Source of the DNA: Candidatus Woesearchaeota archaeon
GTDB taxonomy: Archaea; Nanoarchaeota; Nanoarchaeia; Woesearchaeales; GW2011-AR4
Direction: 5' to 3'
Assembly: GCA_023259315.1 (NCBI GenBank)
Contig: JAHFQL010000069.1
Coordinates: forward strand, 1-6,879
Length of the DNA stretch: 6,879 bases
In this document: piece by piece, positions 1 through 5,740 of the stretch
Position numbering within the stretch: position 1 is the first letter of the stretch
Layout of the letters: each line of letters starts with the position of its first letter
The notes under the pieces: model-generated
The model's database searches: none
What the model was told of the DNA's origin: nothing
The model's input: the letters and a program-made list of their open reading frames with translations, nothing else
Made by a program: the position numbers and the translations under genes

Positions 1-120
1 GGTGATTTCTGCATTTATTTTGAAGACGGGAAAGGGAATGTTATATTGATAAACAACAGCTACAGGGGCATTGGCGCTTCAAGTATAAACATAAGCGGGG
101 TGCCATGCAGCCAGAAATAA
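1..120 (+). CDS. C-terminal fragment of a probable type IV pilin-like surface protein
   Basis: The window opens inside a gene. Reading from base 1 gives 39 residues and then TAA at 118-120. The fragment begins GDFCIYFEDGKGNV and ends NISGVPCSQK. It is rich in beta-forming and small residues. It has two cysteines (fragment residues 4 and 36) that could form a disulfide closing the C-terminal domain, and two N-glycosylation sequons (NNS and NIS). These traits fit the globular end of an archaeal class III signal-peptide pilin, and the fragment precedes two more secreted proteins and a pilus assembly operon. The signal sequence lies outside the window, so pilin identity is inferred from context and style; another extracellular domain is possible. 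Confidence 0.6.
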   Translation, partial: GDFCIYFEDGKGNVILINNSYRGIGASSINISGVPCSQK

Positions 121-149
121 TATTTGCAAATTGCTTTAAACCAAATCAA

Positions 150-185
150 AAACTATAAATACATAATTCTAAATTAGATAATAAT
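150..185 (+). promoter_or_regulatory. Archaeal TATA-box promoter for the gene at 186 (leaderless)
   Basis: An AT-rich box (actataaata, 152-161) follows an A-rich stretch that could serve as BRE. Its centre is about 29 bases before the ATG at 186. Archaeal transcription normally starts about 25-27 bases downstream of the TATA centre, so the message would start within a few bases of the start codon. No Shine-Dalgarno-like sequence precedes the ATG, which agrees with leaderless translation. The promoter probably also serves the gene at 871. Confidence 0.55.
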
Positions 186-866
186 ATGGCGATTAAAAAA
201 AAGGGGTACTTCTTTTTATTAGATGCGATACTAGGGCTCTCTGTGATTGTCATTGGCACTTTTCTGATATTATCATTATTCATAAAGGTGCCTGAATCGA
301 CACAAGTTGGATTTATAGCCTATGATTTGATGAATTATATTTCCAATACAAAAATAAAGGATTTTAATAATCCATATGCCGGCATAGGCGGTGAATTATG
401 GAAACAAGGCCTTATTACAGACCCTGAAAATTCCTTACTGCAGCAAATTGGGGAATTTTATACTAAAAACAATCTCGACACAGCGGAAAAATTTATTCAG
501 AATGTTTCTGCAGAAATCGTACCATCACAGTTCATGTATGAAATCTGGATAGACAACAAAAAAATATATCCTAAAAACTCTTCATTGGAGCATATAAAAT
601 CCAAAGATACTACAGATCTTCTTTTGACATCAAAAAAGATTACATTCGGCATAATAAACGCAACCACTAATGATTTATGGGGCCCATATAAGGCAGAAGT
701 ATTTGCTTGGAACGTTGGTAAAACTAAAGTTGGCACCACTACATCATATTCCATATGCAAAAATGCAGAAGATTCTGGCTCTTGTAACGGGCTGGATGCA
801 GTTCATGGGTCTGGCTACAAGTGCCTATGCTGCAGCGAGCATGATTTCTGCTGCACGGGATGTTGA
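186..866 (+). CDS. Pilin-like secreted protein with class III signal sequence and cysteine-rich C-terminal tail
   Basis: The gene encodes 226 residues. The N-terminus MAIKKKG followed by YFFLLDAILGLSV is a prepilin-type signal: a short basic segment, a glycine at the likely cleavage site (G7), then a hydrophobic helix (about 8-34) with an acidic residue (D13) near its start. The remainder should face outward and holds three sequons (N106, N131, N158). Cysteine is absent from residues 1-190, but eight occur in the last 36 (191, 200, 213, 215, 216, 222, 223, 226), ending in CLCCSEHDFCCTGC. This tail probably forms a disulfide knot or a metal site. The string CCSEHDFC also fits the phospholipase A2 His-site pattern, but the calcium loop is missing. 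The ATG is set by the TATA spacing and the signal sequence. It is likely a minor pilin or surface adhesin-like component; the exact function is unknown. Confidence 0.8.
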   Translation: MAIKKKGYFFLLDAILGLSVIVIGTFLILSLFIKVPESTQVGFIAYDLMNYISNTKIKDFNNPYAGIGGELWKQGLITDPENSLLQQIGEFYTKNNLDTAEKFIQNVSAEIVPSQFMYEIWIDNKKIYPKNSSLEHIKSKDTTDLLLTSKKITFGIINATTNDLWGPYKAEVFAWNVGKTKVGTTTSYSICKNAEDSGSCNGLDAVHGSGYKCLCCSEHDFCCTGC

Positions 867-870
867 CAAG

Positions 871-1878
871 ATGAAAGCAAAAAAAGGCATATTTTTCACG
901 TTTTTAGCTATAATTATAATGAGCATATTCATTATATTGTATACGCCCCAGGCAGACATAACATTGCAAAAAGACACAAAATCCATCAGGGTAAGGATAG
1001 ATAATATAGATAATTATGTAAATGACCTGAAAAATGATTATTTTGAGAAGGTGCTAAAAGCCACTACAAGCAAGACAGTCTTATCAATGATTCTTTATAT
1101 GAACGCCACAGGCAAGTACATAAAAGAAAGCGATTTTAATTCTGTATTTTCTGAAATCATGATAAACGGAACAATCAATAATGTCCCAGTGGATTCTATA
1201 ACAGGAAAAAAAATAATGGAGAATAACACATTAATCAATTGGAACGATAGGGTTGCATCCAGCGCAAAAGATGCACACAATGTCAATACTACAATAATAA
1301 TCCGTAACGTGTCTATATCGCAGTCCAAGCCATGGACTTTGGATTCCAAAATGATGTTAAACTTGTCTATAACATCCAATGTGGCAAACTGGCTGGAAGA
1401 AGATATGACGGTAAGCACCACTACTAGCATTGGGGGTTTCCCCGACCCATATTATTTGCTTAATTCCAATGGCATGTATCAAAATGAAATTAAAGAGTCC
1501 AGCGTCGAGTTCAACCAATGGAATATATCAATAGTAAGGGAACACATAAGAAATGGCACTTATGTGCACTGGAGCATGTCAGATGCCCCAAGCTTCCTGA
1601 TGAGATTCACAAACACGACCACAAACTCAAGCTGCTGCGGCATAGAATCCATTGTTAACCCAAATAAAATAATACCCAATGACCAGCGTGAGAGTTATGT
1701 CGATTATCTGTTCTGGACGCATACTTATAATCCTATTGCAAATTGCACGCAGATTTACAATATAACCCACCCTCCGACAAGCATTGGCCTATGGGATGAA
1801 TTCACATTTGTAAAACTTGATTTGAACCACTTGATAATATACAATATAACTTCGCAAGATTCTAAAAGAAACTGTTGA
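871..1878 (+). CDS. Large sequon-rich surface protein with N-terminal class III-type membrane anchor
   Basis: The gene encodes 335 residues from the ATG at 871, four bases after the previous stop, so the two genes are probably cotranscribed. The frame stays open upstream to 670, but 871 is preferred because it puts MKAKKG (basic, then G6) directly before the hydrophobic helix IFFTFLAIIIMSIFIILY (7-24), a prepilin-type signal. The usual acidic residue at +5 is absent. The remaining ~310 residues look extracellular: 13 N-X-S/T sequons (N78, 99, 118, 139, 146, 164, 218, 228, 248, 252, 291, 297, 325), many Asn, Thr and Ser residues, and only four Cys (255, 256, 292, 335), the last being the final residue. 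Residues 35-70 look helical. I do not recognise the family. Likely roles are a glycosylated pilus-associated or tip protein, or cargo of the downstream machine. Confidence 0.75.
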   Translation: MKAKKGIFFTFLAIIIMSIFIILYTPQADITLQKDTKSIRVRIDNIDNYVNDLKNDYFEKVLKATTSKTVLSMILYMNATGKYIKESDFNSVFSEIMINGTINNVPVDSITGKKIMENNTLINWNDRVASSAKDAHNVNTTIIIRNVSISQSKPWTLDSKMMLNLSITSNVANWLEEDMTVSTTTSIGGFPDPYYLLNSNGMYQNEIKESSVEFNQWNISIVREHIRNGTYVHWSMSDAPSFLMRFTNTTTNSSCCGIESIVNPNKIIPNDQRESYVDYLFWTHTYNPIANCTQIYNITHPPTSIGLWDEFTFVKLDLNHLIIYNITSQDSKRNC

Positions 1879-1897
1879 ATAAAACACGAATTAATTA

Positions 1898-1913
1898 AGT
1901 TGTCACTCCAACT
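1898..1913. promoter_or_regulatory. Inverted repeat upstream of the operon promoter (possible operator or weak hairpin)
   Basis: agttg (1898-1902) and caact (1909-1913) are perfect 5-base complements around a 6-base spacer, just upstream of the TATA box at 1926. An 8-base palindrome, ttaattaa (1891-1898), abuts it. Because the first gene of the operon encodes a winged-helix protein, this could be an operator for autoregulation. It could equally be a weak hairpin helping the upstream transcript end before the T-run at 1926-1930. Arms this short can occur by chance. Confidence 0.25.
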
Positions 1914-1914
1914 A

Positions 1915-1957
1915 AATAAATAAAGTTTTTATATCATAAACTTAATTTTAAAAATAT
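1915..1957 (+). promoter_or_regulatory. Archaeal TATA-box promoter for the secretion operon (leaderless)
   Basis: tttttatat (1926-1934) is preceded by the A-rich aataaataaag, which is BRE-like. Its centre is about 28 bases before the ATG at 1958, nearly the same spacing as the promoter before 186. Transcription would start at or just before the ATG, and no ribosome-binding site is visible, so a leaderless message is expected. This promoter separates the assembly-machine genes from the surface-protein genes, allowing independent expression. The T-run 1926-1930 could also help terminate the upstream transcript. Confidence 0.6.
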
Positions 1958-2413
1958 ATGCTAAAAGAGGACAACATTATAATCCGTACAGCAGCTGATG
2001 AGCTATTTGAGTTAGTTAAGAAAAATGCAAAGATATCGGTGGAAGGTGCTGCGAAACAATTAAGAATACCTCTCGCAACAATACAGGCATTAGTTGACTT
2101 TTTGGTTGAAGAAAAAGTTTTTGGGATAGAGTACAAGTTCACAACTCCTTATATATATCTTTACAGGGAGAATTTAAAAGGTGCAAAGAGTAAAGAGAGA
2201 AGCCTGACAAAGGGCCTTGCCACAAAAGAATATTTTTATGAGAGGGCAAAGCAGAAAGAAGTGCCTTATGAGTACATAGAAGGGTTGTGGAGGAAATACC
2301 TCCAGCAGAATATGAGTCACATAAGGGAAGAATTTTTGAGAATAACAAAGGAAAAAAAAATTTCAGATGAGCATGTTGAAGATTTGTGGAAAAAATATTT
2401 GTCTTATCTTTAA
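1958..2413 (+). CDS. Winged-helix domain protein with duplicated C-terminal helical repeat
   Basis: The gene encodes 151 residues and is first in the operon. Residues about 12-70 read as a winged helix-turn-helix: helix 13-22, then KISVEGAAKQL (25-35), a recognition-type helix (38-52, LATIQALVDFLVEEK), and a beta-wing (55-69, FGIEYKFTTPYIYLY). After a basic linker (71-90) come two related 25-residue units, 91-115 and 124-148, each ending in E-x-L-W-[RK]-K-Y-L and sharing 11 identical positions. No signal or membrane segment is present, so it is cytoplasmic. Operon position suggests either a transcription regulator of the pilus genes or a wHTH fold used for protein contacts at the ATPase; the sequence does not decide between them. 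The start is set by the promoter spacing. The next gene begins 3 bases after the stop. Confidence 0.8.
   Translation: MLKEDNIIIRTAADELFELVKKNAKISVEGAAKQLRIPLATIQALVDFLVEEKVFGIEYKFTTPYIYLYRENLKGAKSKERSLTKGLATKEYFYERAKQKEVPYEYIEGLWRKYLQQNMSHIREEFLRITKEKKISDEHVEDLWKKYLSYL
2228..2302 (+). repeat. Protein repeat unit 1 in the winged-helix gene
   Basis: This encodes residues 91-115 (EYFYERAKQK...GLWRKYL) of the winged-helix protein. It aligns without gaps with residues 124-148, with 11 of 25 positions identical. The unit looks like a short helix pair with a conserved LW-[RK]-KYL end. Confidence 0.6.
2327..2401 (+). repeat. Protein repeat unit 2 in the winged-helix gene
   Basis: This encodes residues 124-148 (EEFLRITKEK...DLWKKYL), the second copy of the 25-residue unit, spaced 33 residues from the first. 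Divergence between the copies suggests an old duplication kept by selection. Confidence 0.6.
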
Positions 2414-2416
2414 GAA

Positions 2417-3466
2417 ATGGACATTGATGAATTTTTGGACAGGGAGCTTACCGACTTGGGGCTTTCCGCAGACGCTGAAAAGTCAGAGAACAAGTTAGAT
2501 TCAGGAATGAAAGAAGATGCAAATCTGACGCAAACCTTGTTTGCCGATATCAAAAGAGATTTAACAAAGGCAAATCTTGATGAGGCAGAGCGTTTATATA
2601 ATGGATTATGGAATGCTCTGCTGCAGCAAAAGCTCAAGTGGAACAAGGACGTGTATGAGCAGATATCATCCCTCGGCATACAGTTCTCCAGCACATTGAA
2701 CCATGCCTATGAAGAGCTGAAAAATAAGTCTAACCAGATAAATGAATTGGCGAATAGGGCTAGGAACTTTTTAAGAGAAGGAAAAAAAGACATGGCTTTG
2801 AAGATATATTCGCAAGCGCAGGAAATAAACAATTCAATCCCGAATGTATTTTTTCAGGAGAAAAGAGCCCTGCAAGAGCAGGTTACGATTTTGTACAAAG
2901 ATATAGTTAGCTTGACAGATGCTGAGTTAATACAAAGAGTATCCAGCATCATGCAACAGATAAATCAGCTCATAGACAAAATTAATTCTTGTATATTATC
3001 AAATGATATTGAAAATGCATCTTCAAATTATTCGAAATGCATCGAATTGTACAATCAAGTGCCGGAGGGATTTTTAAGGGACAAGAACTCAGCAGGCATG
3101 AGGCTTCTGGACATTTACAGGAGCCTTAGCATAAACAATGAAATAGTCAACCTCCAAATGCAGCTAAGCCAGAGGATGCAGTTTAAGCAACAACCAATCA
3201 AGACTTTTGTAAAATCACCTTCATTTGAGCCAGAGCCAAAACCGGTAACAACCAAACAACAATACAATGTCAAAACACCCTTTCAGGAGCAGCATCATCT
3301 TCCGGAAAATTATCGCATATTAAACAGAAAAAAAGAGAATGCAATAAAAAACATCAAAAGGGGATTTTACAATGAAGCATGGAAAGAAATAGAAGAAGCG
3401 TTGCAATTAGCTCCAAACGACGTTGAGGCAAAAGCGCTTCGTGCCAAGATAAAGACACTGCAATAA
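2417..3466 (+). CDS. Cytoplasmic alpha-helical repeat protein with TPR-like C-terminus, in a pilus assembly operon
   Basis: The gene encodes 349 residues, starting 3 bases after the previous stop. It has no signal or membrane segment and is mostly charged, amphipathic helix. It opens with an acidic segment, MDIDEFLDRELTDLG. Two long units repeat in gapless 74-residue register: about 107-166 and 181-240, sharing QIN-x-L, A127/A201, Y131/Y205, E136/E210, P142/P216, F145/F219, K149/K223 and Y160/Y234. A weaker copy may sit at 38-100 (LDEAERLY). A flexible Pro/Gln/Lys-rich linker (about 256-297) leads to a TPR-like helical pair (299-347) containing GFYNEAWKEIEEALQLAPND. Such folds usually mediate protein binding, so a scaffold or regulator between the winged-helix protein and the ATPase is a reasonable inference. 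No catalytic motif is seen and the exact role is unknown. Confidence 0.75.
   Translation: MDIDEFLDRELTDLGLSADAEKSENKLDSGMKEDANLTQTLFADIKRDLTKANLDEAERLYNGLWNALLQQKLKWNKDVYEQISSLGIQFSSTLNHAYEELKNKSNQINELANRARNFLREGKKDMALKIYSQAQEINNSIPNVFFQEKRALQEQVTILYKDIVSLTDAELIQRVSSIMQQINQLIDKINSCILSNDIENASSNYSKCIELYNQVPEGFLRDKNSAGMRLLDIYRSLSINNEIVNLQMQLSQRMQFKQQPIKTFVKSPSFEPEPKPVTTKQQYNVKTPFQEQHHLPENYRILNRKKENAIKNIKRGFYNEAWKEIEEALQLAPNDVEAKALRAKIKTLQ
2735..2914 (+). repeat. 74-residue-period helical repeat, copy 1
   Basis: This encodes residues 107-166 of the helical-repeat protein, starting QINELANRARNFL and including IYSQAQEINNSIPNVFF. It aligns gaplessly at an offset of 74 residues with copy 2. Confidence 0.5.
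2957..3136 (+). repeat. 74-residue-period helical repeat, copy 2
   Basis: This encodes residues 181-240, starting QINQLIDKINSCIL and including NYSKCIELYNQVPEGFL. Shared Q, I, N, L, A, Y, S, E, N, P, F and K positions in fixed register with copy 1 indicate an internal duplication. Confidence 0.5.
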
Positions 3467-3471
3467 CAAAA

Positions 3472-4929
3472 ATGGACAAAGGTGAAAAATTAATAGATAC
3501 TTATGCATTAAATGTCAATAACATAGTTATTCACGTATCGATAGCGCTAAAGTCAGACGATCCTGTACCAACATACTCAATTTCTATAACAAACATAAGC
3601 GACACAACAAAGATAATTCTTGAAAAAATAAGGGACGAGTTCGTTGCTCAGGAAACAAGAACTGTAAGCGAGGAAACGAACATGCCGGATGTGCAAGAGC
3701 AATTCAAGGACAGCATCCTAAAGCTCTTGGCAAAATATTTCCCAAATGCTGACAAAAAGACAATGGACATGCTGATAAATTACATACTGCAGCAGAACAT
3801 AGGGTTTGGTAATATTGACATACTCCTCAAAGACATTAACCTGGAAGAAATTGTGGTGAACAATGCGAAAGAGCCTGTGTGGGTTTACCATAGGAAACAT
3901 GGCTGGCTTAAGACCAATGTAATTTTGCCCAGTGAATCCAAAATCAGGCATTATTCTACAATAATCGGCAGGGACGTTGGCAAAGAAATTACTTTGCTGA
4001 ATCCTTTAATGGACGCGCATCTAAAAACAGGAGACAGGGTAAACGCAACATTGTCCCCCATATCCTCAAAAGGCAATACATTAACTATAAGAAAGTTCGC
4101 TGTAAGGCCATGGACGATTACAGATTTCCTGAGGGAAAAAACTATCTCTTATGAAGGTGCAGCTTTGGTATGGATGGCTGTGCAAAATGAATTATCAGTT
4201 ATCGTTTCAGGCGGGACAGCTTCCGGAAAAACCAGCATGCTTAATGCAGTCGCAAACTTTTTCCCCCCCAATCAAAGAATAATTTCCATAGAGGATACAA
4301 GAGAATTGGTGCTACCGAAATTGTTGCATTGGGTTCCTATGGAGACGAGATTGGCAAATCCTGAAGGCAAAGGCGGCATCGAAATGCTTGACCTCATAGT
4401 CAACTCATTGAGAATGAGGCCTGACAGAATAATTGTGGGCGAAATTAGGAGGAAAAAAGAAGCTGAAGTGCTTTTTGAGGCAATGCACACAGGCCATTCT
4501 GTATACGGGACTTTGCACGCCAATAATGCAAGAGAAACTATAAATAGGCTTACAACACCGCCAATAGACCTTCCTAAGCAAATTTTGTCAGCACTTTCCA
4601 TGATTCTCGTGCAAAATATCAACAGGCGCATAGGCAAAAGAAGGACATTGCAGATTGCTGAAATTCTTCCTGACGGAAATCCGAGAGTATTGATGCAGCT
4701 GAATCCCATAAAAGATGTGTTGGAATTTGTCAATGAACCGATTGCCATAATAGAAACACTAAATCTTTACACGGGTCTTTCAAAGGCTGAGATTTTCACT
4801 GACATACAGGCGAAGATTGCTATCTTAAAATGGCTGGTCAGGAATAATGTGATTGATATAAACAAGATAGGCTTGTTGATGTCTAGATATTATCAAAACA
4901 GGCCAATTATGAATTTAAAGGGTGTGTAA
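3472..4929 (+). CDS. Type II/IV secretion system ATPase (GspE/TadA/VirB11 superfamily), pilus assembly motor
   Basis: This 485-residue hexameric ATPase would power extension or secretion from the cytoplasmic face of the membrane by acting on the T2SSF platform proteins encoded next. Residues 1-115 form the N-terminal region. The N2/sensor region (about 116-215) includes GDRVNATLSP (187-196), with an arginine typical of the family. The core has every hallmark: Walker A GGTASGKT (247-254, K253), Asp box IISIEDTREL (270-279), Walker B IIVGEIR (320-326, E324) and His box GHSVYGTLHANN (341-352, H342 and H349). Length and motifs fit an intact archaeal enzyme. There is no ArlH-like partner nearby, which argues for a pilus or secretion role over an archaellum. 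The ATG is 5 bases after the previous stop with no clear ribosome-binding site. The last 8 bases overlap the next gene. Confidence 0.95.
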   Translation: MDKGEKLIDTYALNVNNIVIHVSIALKSDDPVPTYSISITNISDTTKIILEKIRDEFVAQETRTVSEETNMPDVQEQFKDSILKLLAKYFPNADKKTMDMLINYILQQNIGFGNIDILLKDINLEEIVVNNAKEPVWVYHRKHGWLKTNVILPSESKIRHYSTIIGRDVGKEITLLNPLMDAHLKTGDRVNATLSPISSKGNTLTIRKFAVRPWTITDFLREKTISYEGAALVWMAVQNELSVIVSGGTASGKTSMLNAVANFFPPNQRIISIEDTRELVLPKLLHWVPMETRLANPEGKGGIEMLDLIVNSLRMRPDRIIVGEIRRKKEAEVLFEAMHTGHSVYGTLHANNARETINRLTTPPIDLPKQILSALSMILVQNINRRIGKRRTLQIAEILPDGNPRVLMQLNPIKDVLEFVNEPIAIIETLNLYTGLSKAEIFTDIQAKIAILKWLVRNNVIDINKIGLLMSRYYQNRPIMNLKGV

Positions 4930-5740
4930 TATTAGTTTTGCAAACAGGGTGTCTTTATTTTTTCCTCATTTGAAAAGGGACTTGAGAATAGCCCATATGC
5001 CATATGCTCCTACGGATTACATAAACAAGAATCTTAAAACTACCCTCATAGCCAGCGTGTTTTTTACAGTTCTTTTTTTTTTCGTGCTGCAAAAGGCAAA
5101 ATTATCCCTGCTGCTTCTAATTCCGGGTTTCATGATATTGTTCATTTTAATTTTTGAGTATTATATAATATTGATAAAATCAAAGATACGGCAAAGGGAG
5201 CGCGAAATAAACAGGGAAGTTCTTTTCGTGGGAAGGTACCTGCTGGTAAAAATATATTCTGGAAGGCCTTTGCTCAATGCACTTATTGAAACTTCAAGCA
5301 GCAAGGGCATAACAGCCAAATACATAAAAGAGATTGTTGACGACATAGGCACAGGAAGCACCATAGAGGACGCTTTGAACAACGCTATGATTTACTCGCC
5401 ATCAGAAAGATTAAGGAAAATTTTGTTTCATGTAAACAATGCATTGAAGCTCGGCATAGATATTACAAAACCATTGGAATCTGTCTTGGAAGAGATAACA
5501 AGAGAAGAAGAGCTGGAAATAAGTAAATACGGCAAGAAACTCAATACCTTGGTTATCTTTTATATGCTGTTAGCTGTCATATTGCCATCTTTGGGAGTTG
5601 CGATTTTCATTGTGCTGTCAAGCTTCCTTAACACCCCAATCAGCTTGAACGGATTGCTGGTACTTGTATTCTGCATAATAGTGCTTGAGTTCATTTTTAT
5701 CACGCTTTTCAAGTCAATAAGGCCTATGGTGGATCTTTAA
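4922..5740 (+). CDS. T2SSF-family (TadC-like) inner-membrane platform protein, first of two
   Basis: The gene encodes 272 residues. A GTG at 4922 overlaps the end of the ATPase gene by 8 bases and follows aaaggg; an alternative GTG at 4949 would remove nine residues but has no better leader. Layout: a basic cytoplasmic N-terminus with FPHLKRDLRIAHM (14-26), two membrane helices (about 41-57 and 62-86), a cytoplasmic T2SSF domain (about 98-200, with GRYLLVKIYSGRPLLNALIE), then two more helices (about 206-235 and 242-264). Such proteins sit at the centre of type IV pilus, archaellum and type II secretion machines and couple the ATPase to pilin insertion. It is about half the size of a typical two-domain ArlJ/TadC fusion, and the next gene supplies a second domain. 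A run of ten T (5073-5082) lies in the first membrane helix without breaking the frame. Confidence 0.9.
   Translation: MCNISFANRVSLFFPHLKRDLRIAHMPYAPTDYINKNLKTTLIASVFFTVLFFFVLQKAKLSLLLLIPGFMILFILIFEYYIILIKSKIRQREREINREVLFVGRYLLVKIYSGRPLLNALIETSSSKGITAKYIKEIVDDIGTGSTIEDALNNAMIYSPSERLRKILFHVNNALKLGIDITKPLESVLEEITREEELEISKYGKKLNTLVIFYMLLAVILPSLGVAIFIVLSSFLNTPISLNGLLVLVFCIIVLEFIFITLFKSIRPMVDL
5728..5733 (+). promoter_or_regulatory. Ribosome binding site for the second T2SSF gene
   Basis: ggtgga lies 7 bases before the ATG at 5741 and resembles part of the archaeal Shine-Dalgarno sequence (GGAGGTGATC). It is inside the end of the upstream gene, whose TAA directly abuts the ATG. It is the only convincing ribosome-binding site in the operon and supports this start codon. 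Confidence 0.5.

Noticed and set aside
124..134. Short palindromes ttgcaa and gcaa-a-ttgc upstream of the first promoter as an operator
   Set aside because: The arms are only three or four bases in AT-rich sequence and do not match the inverted repeat before the second promoter; chance is sufficient.
670..870. An upstream start at 670 for the second surface protein, adding 67 residues
   Set aside because: It would bury the prepilin-type signal MKAKKG inside the protein and overlap the first surface gene by nearly 200 bases; the ATG at 871 gives a proper signal sequence and a 4-base spacer.
1095..1430. A 111-codon open frame on the - strand opposite the sequon-rich protein
   Set aside because: Its hydrophobic composition is what the complement of Asn/Thr/Ile-rich coding gives, and it has no promoter.
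4272..4748. A 158-codon open frame on the - strand inside the ATPase gene
   Set aside because: It lies entirely opposite the most conserved part of the ATPase (Asp box to after the His box), so it is a shadow of coding constraint. No promoter or start signal was seen.
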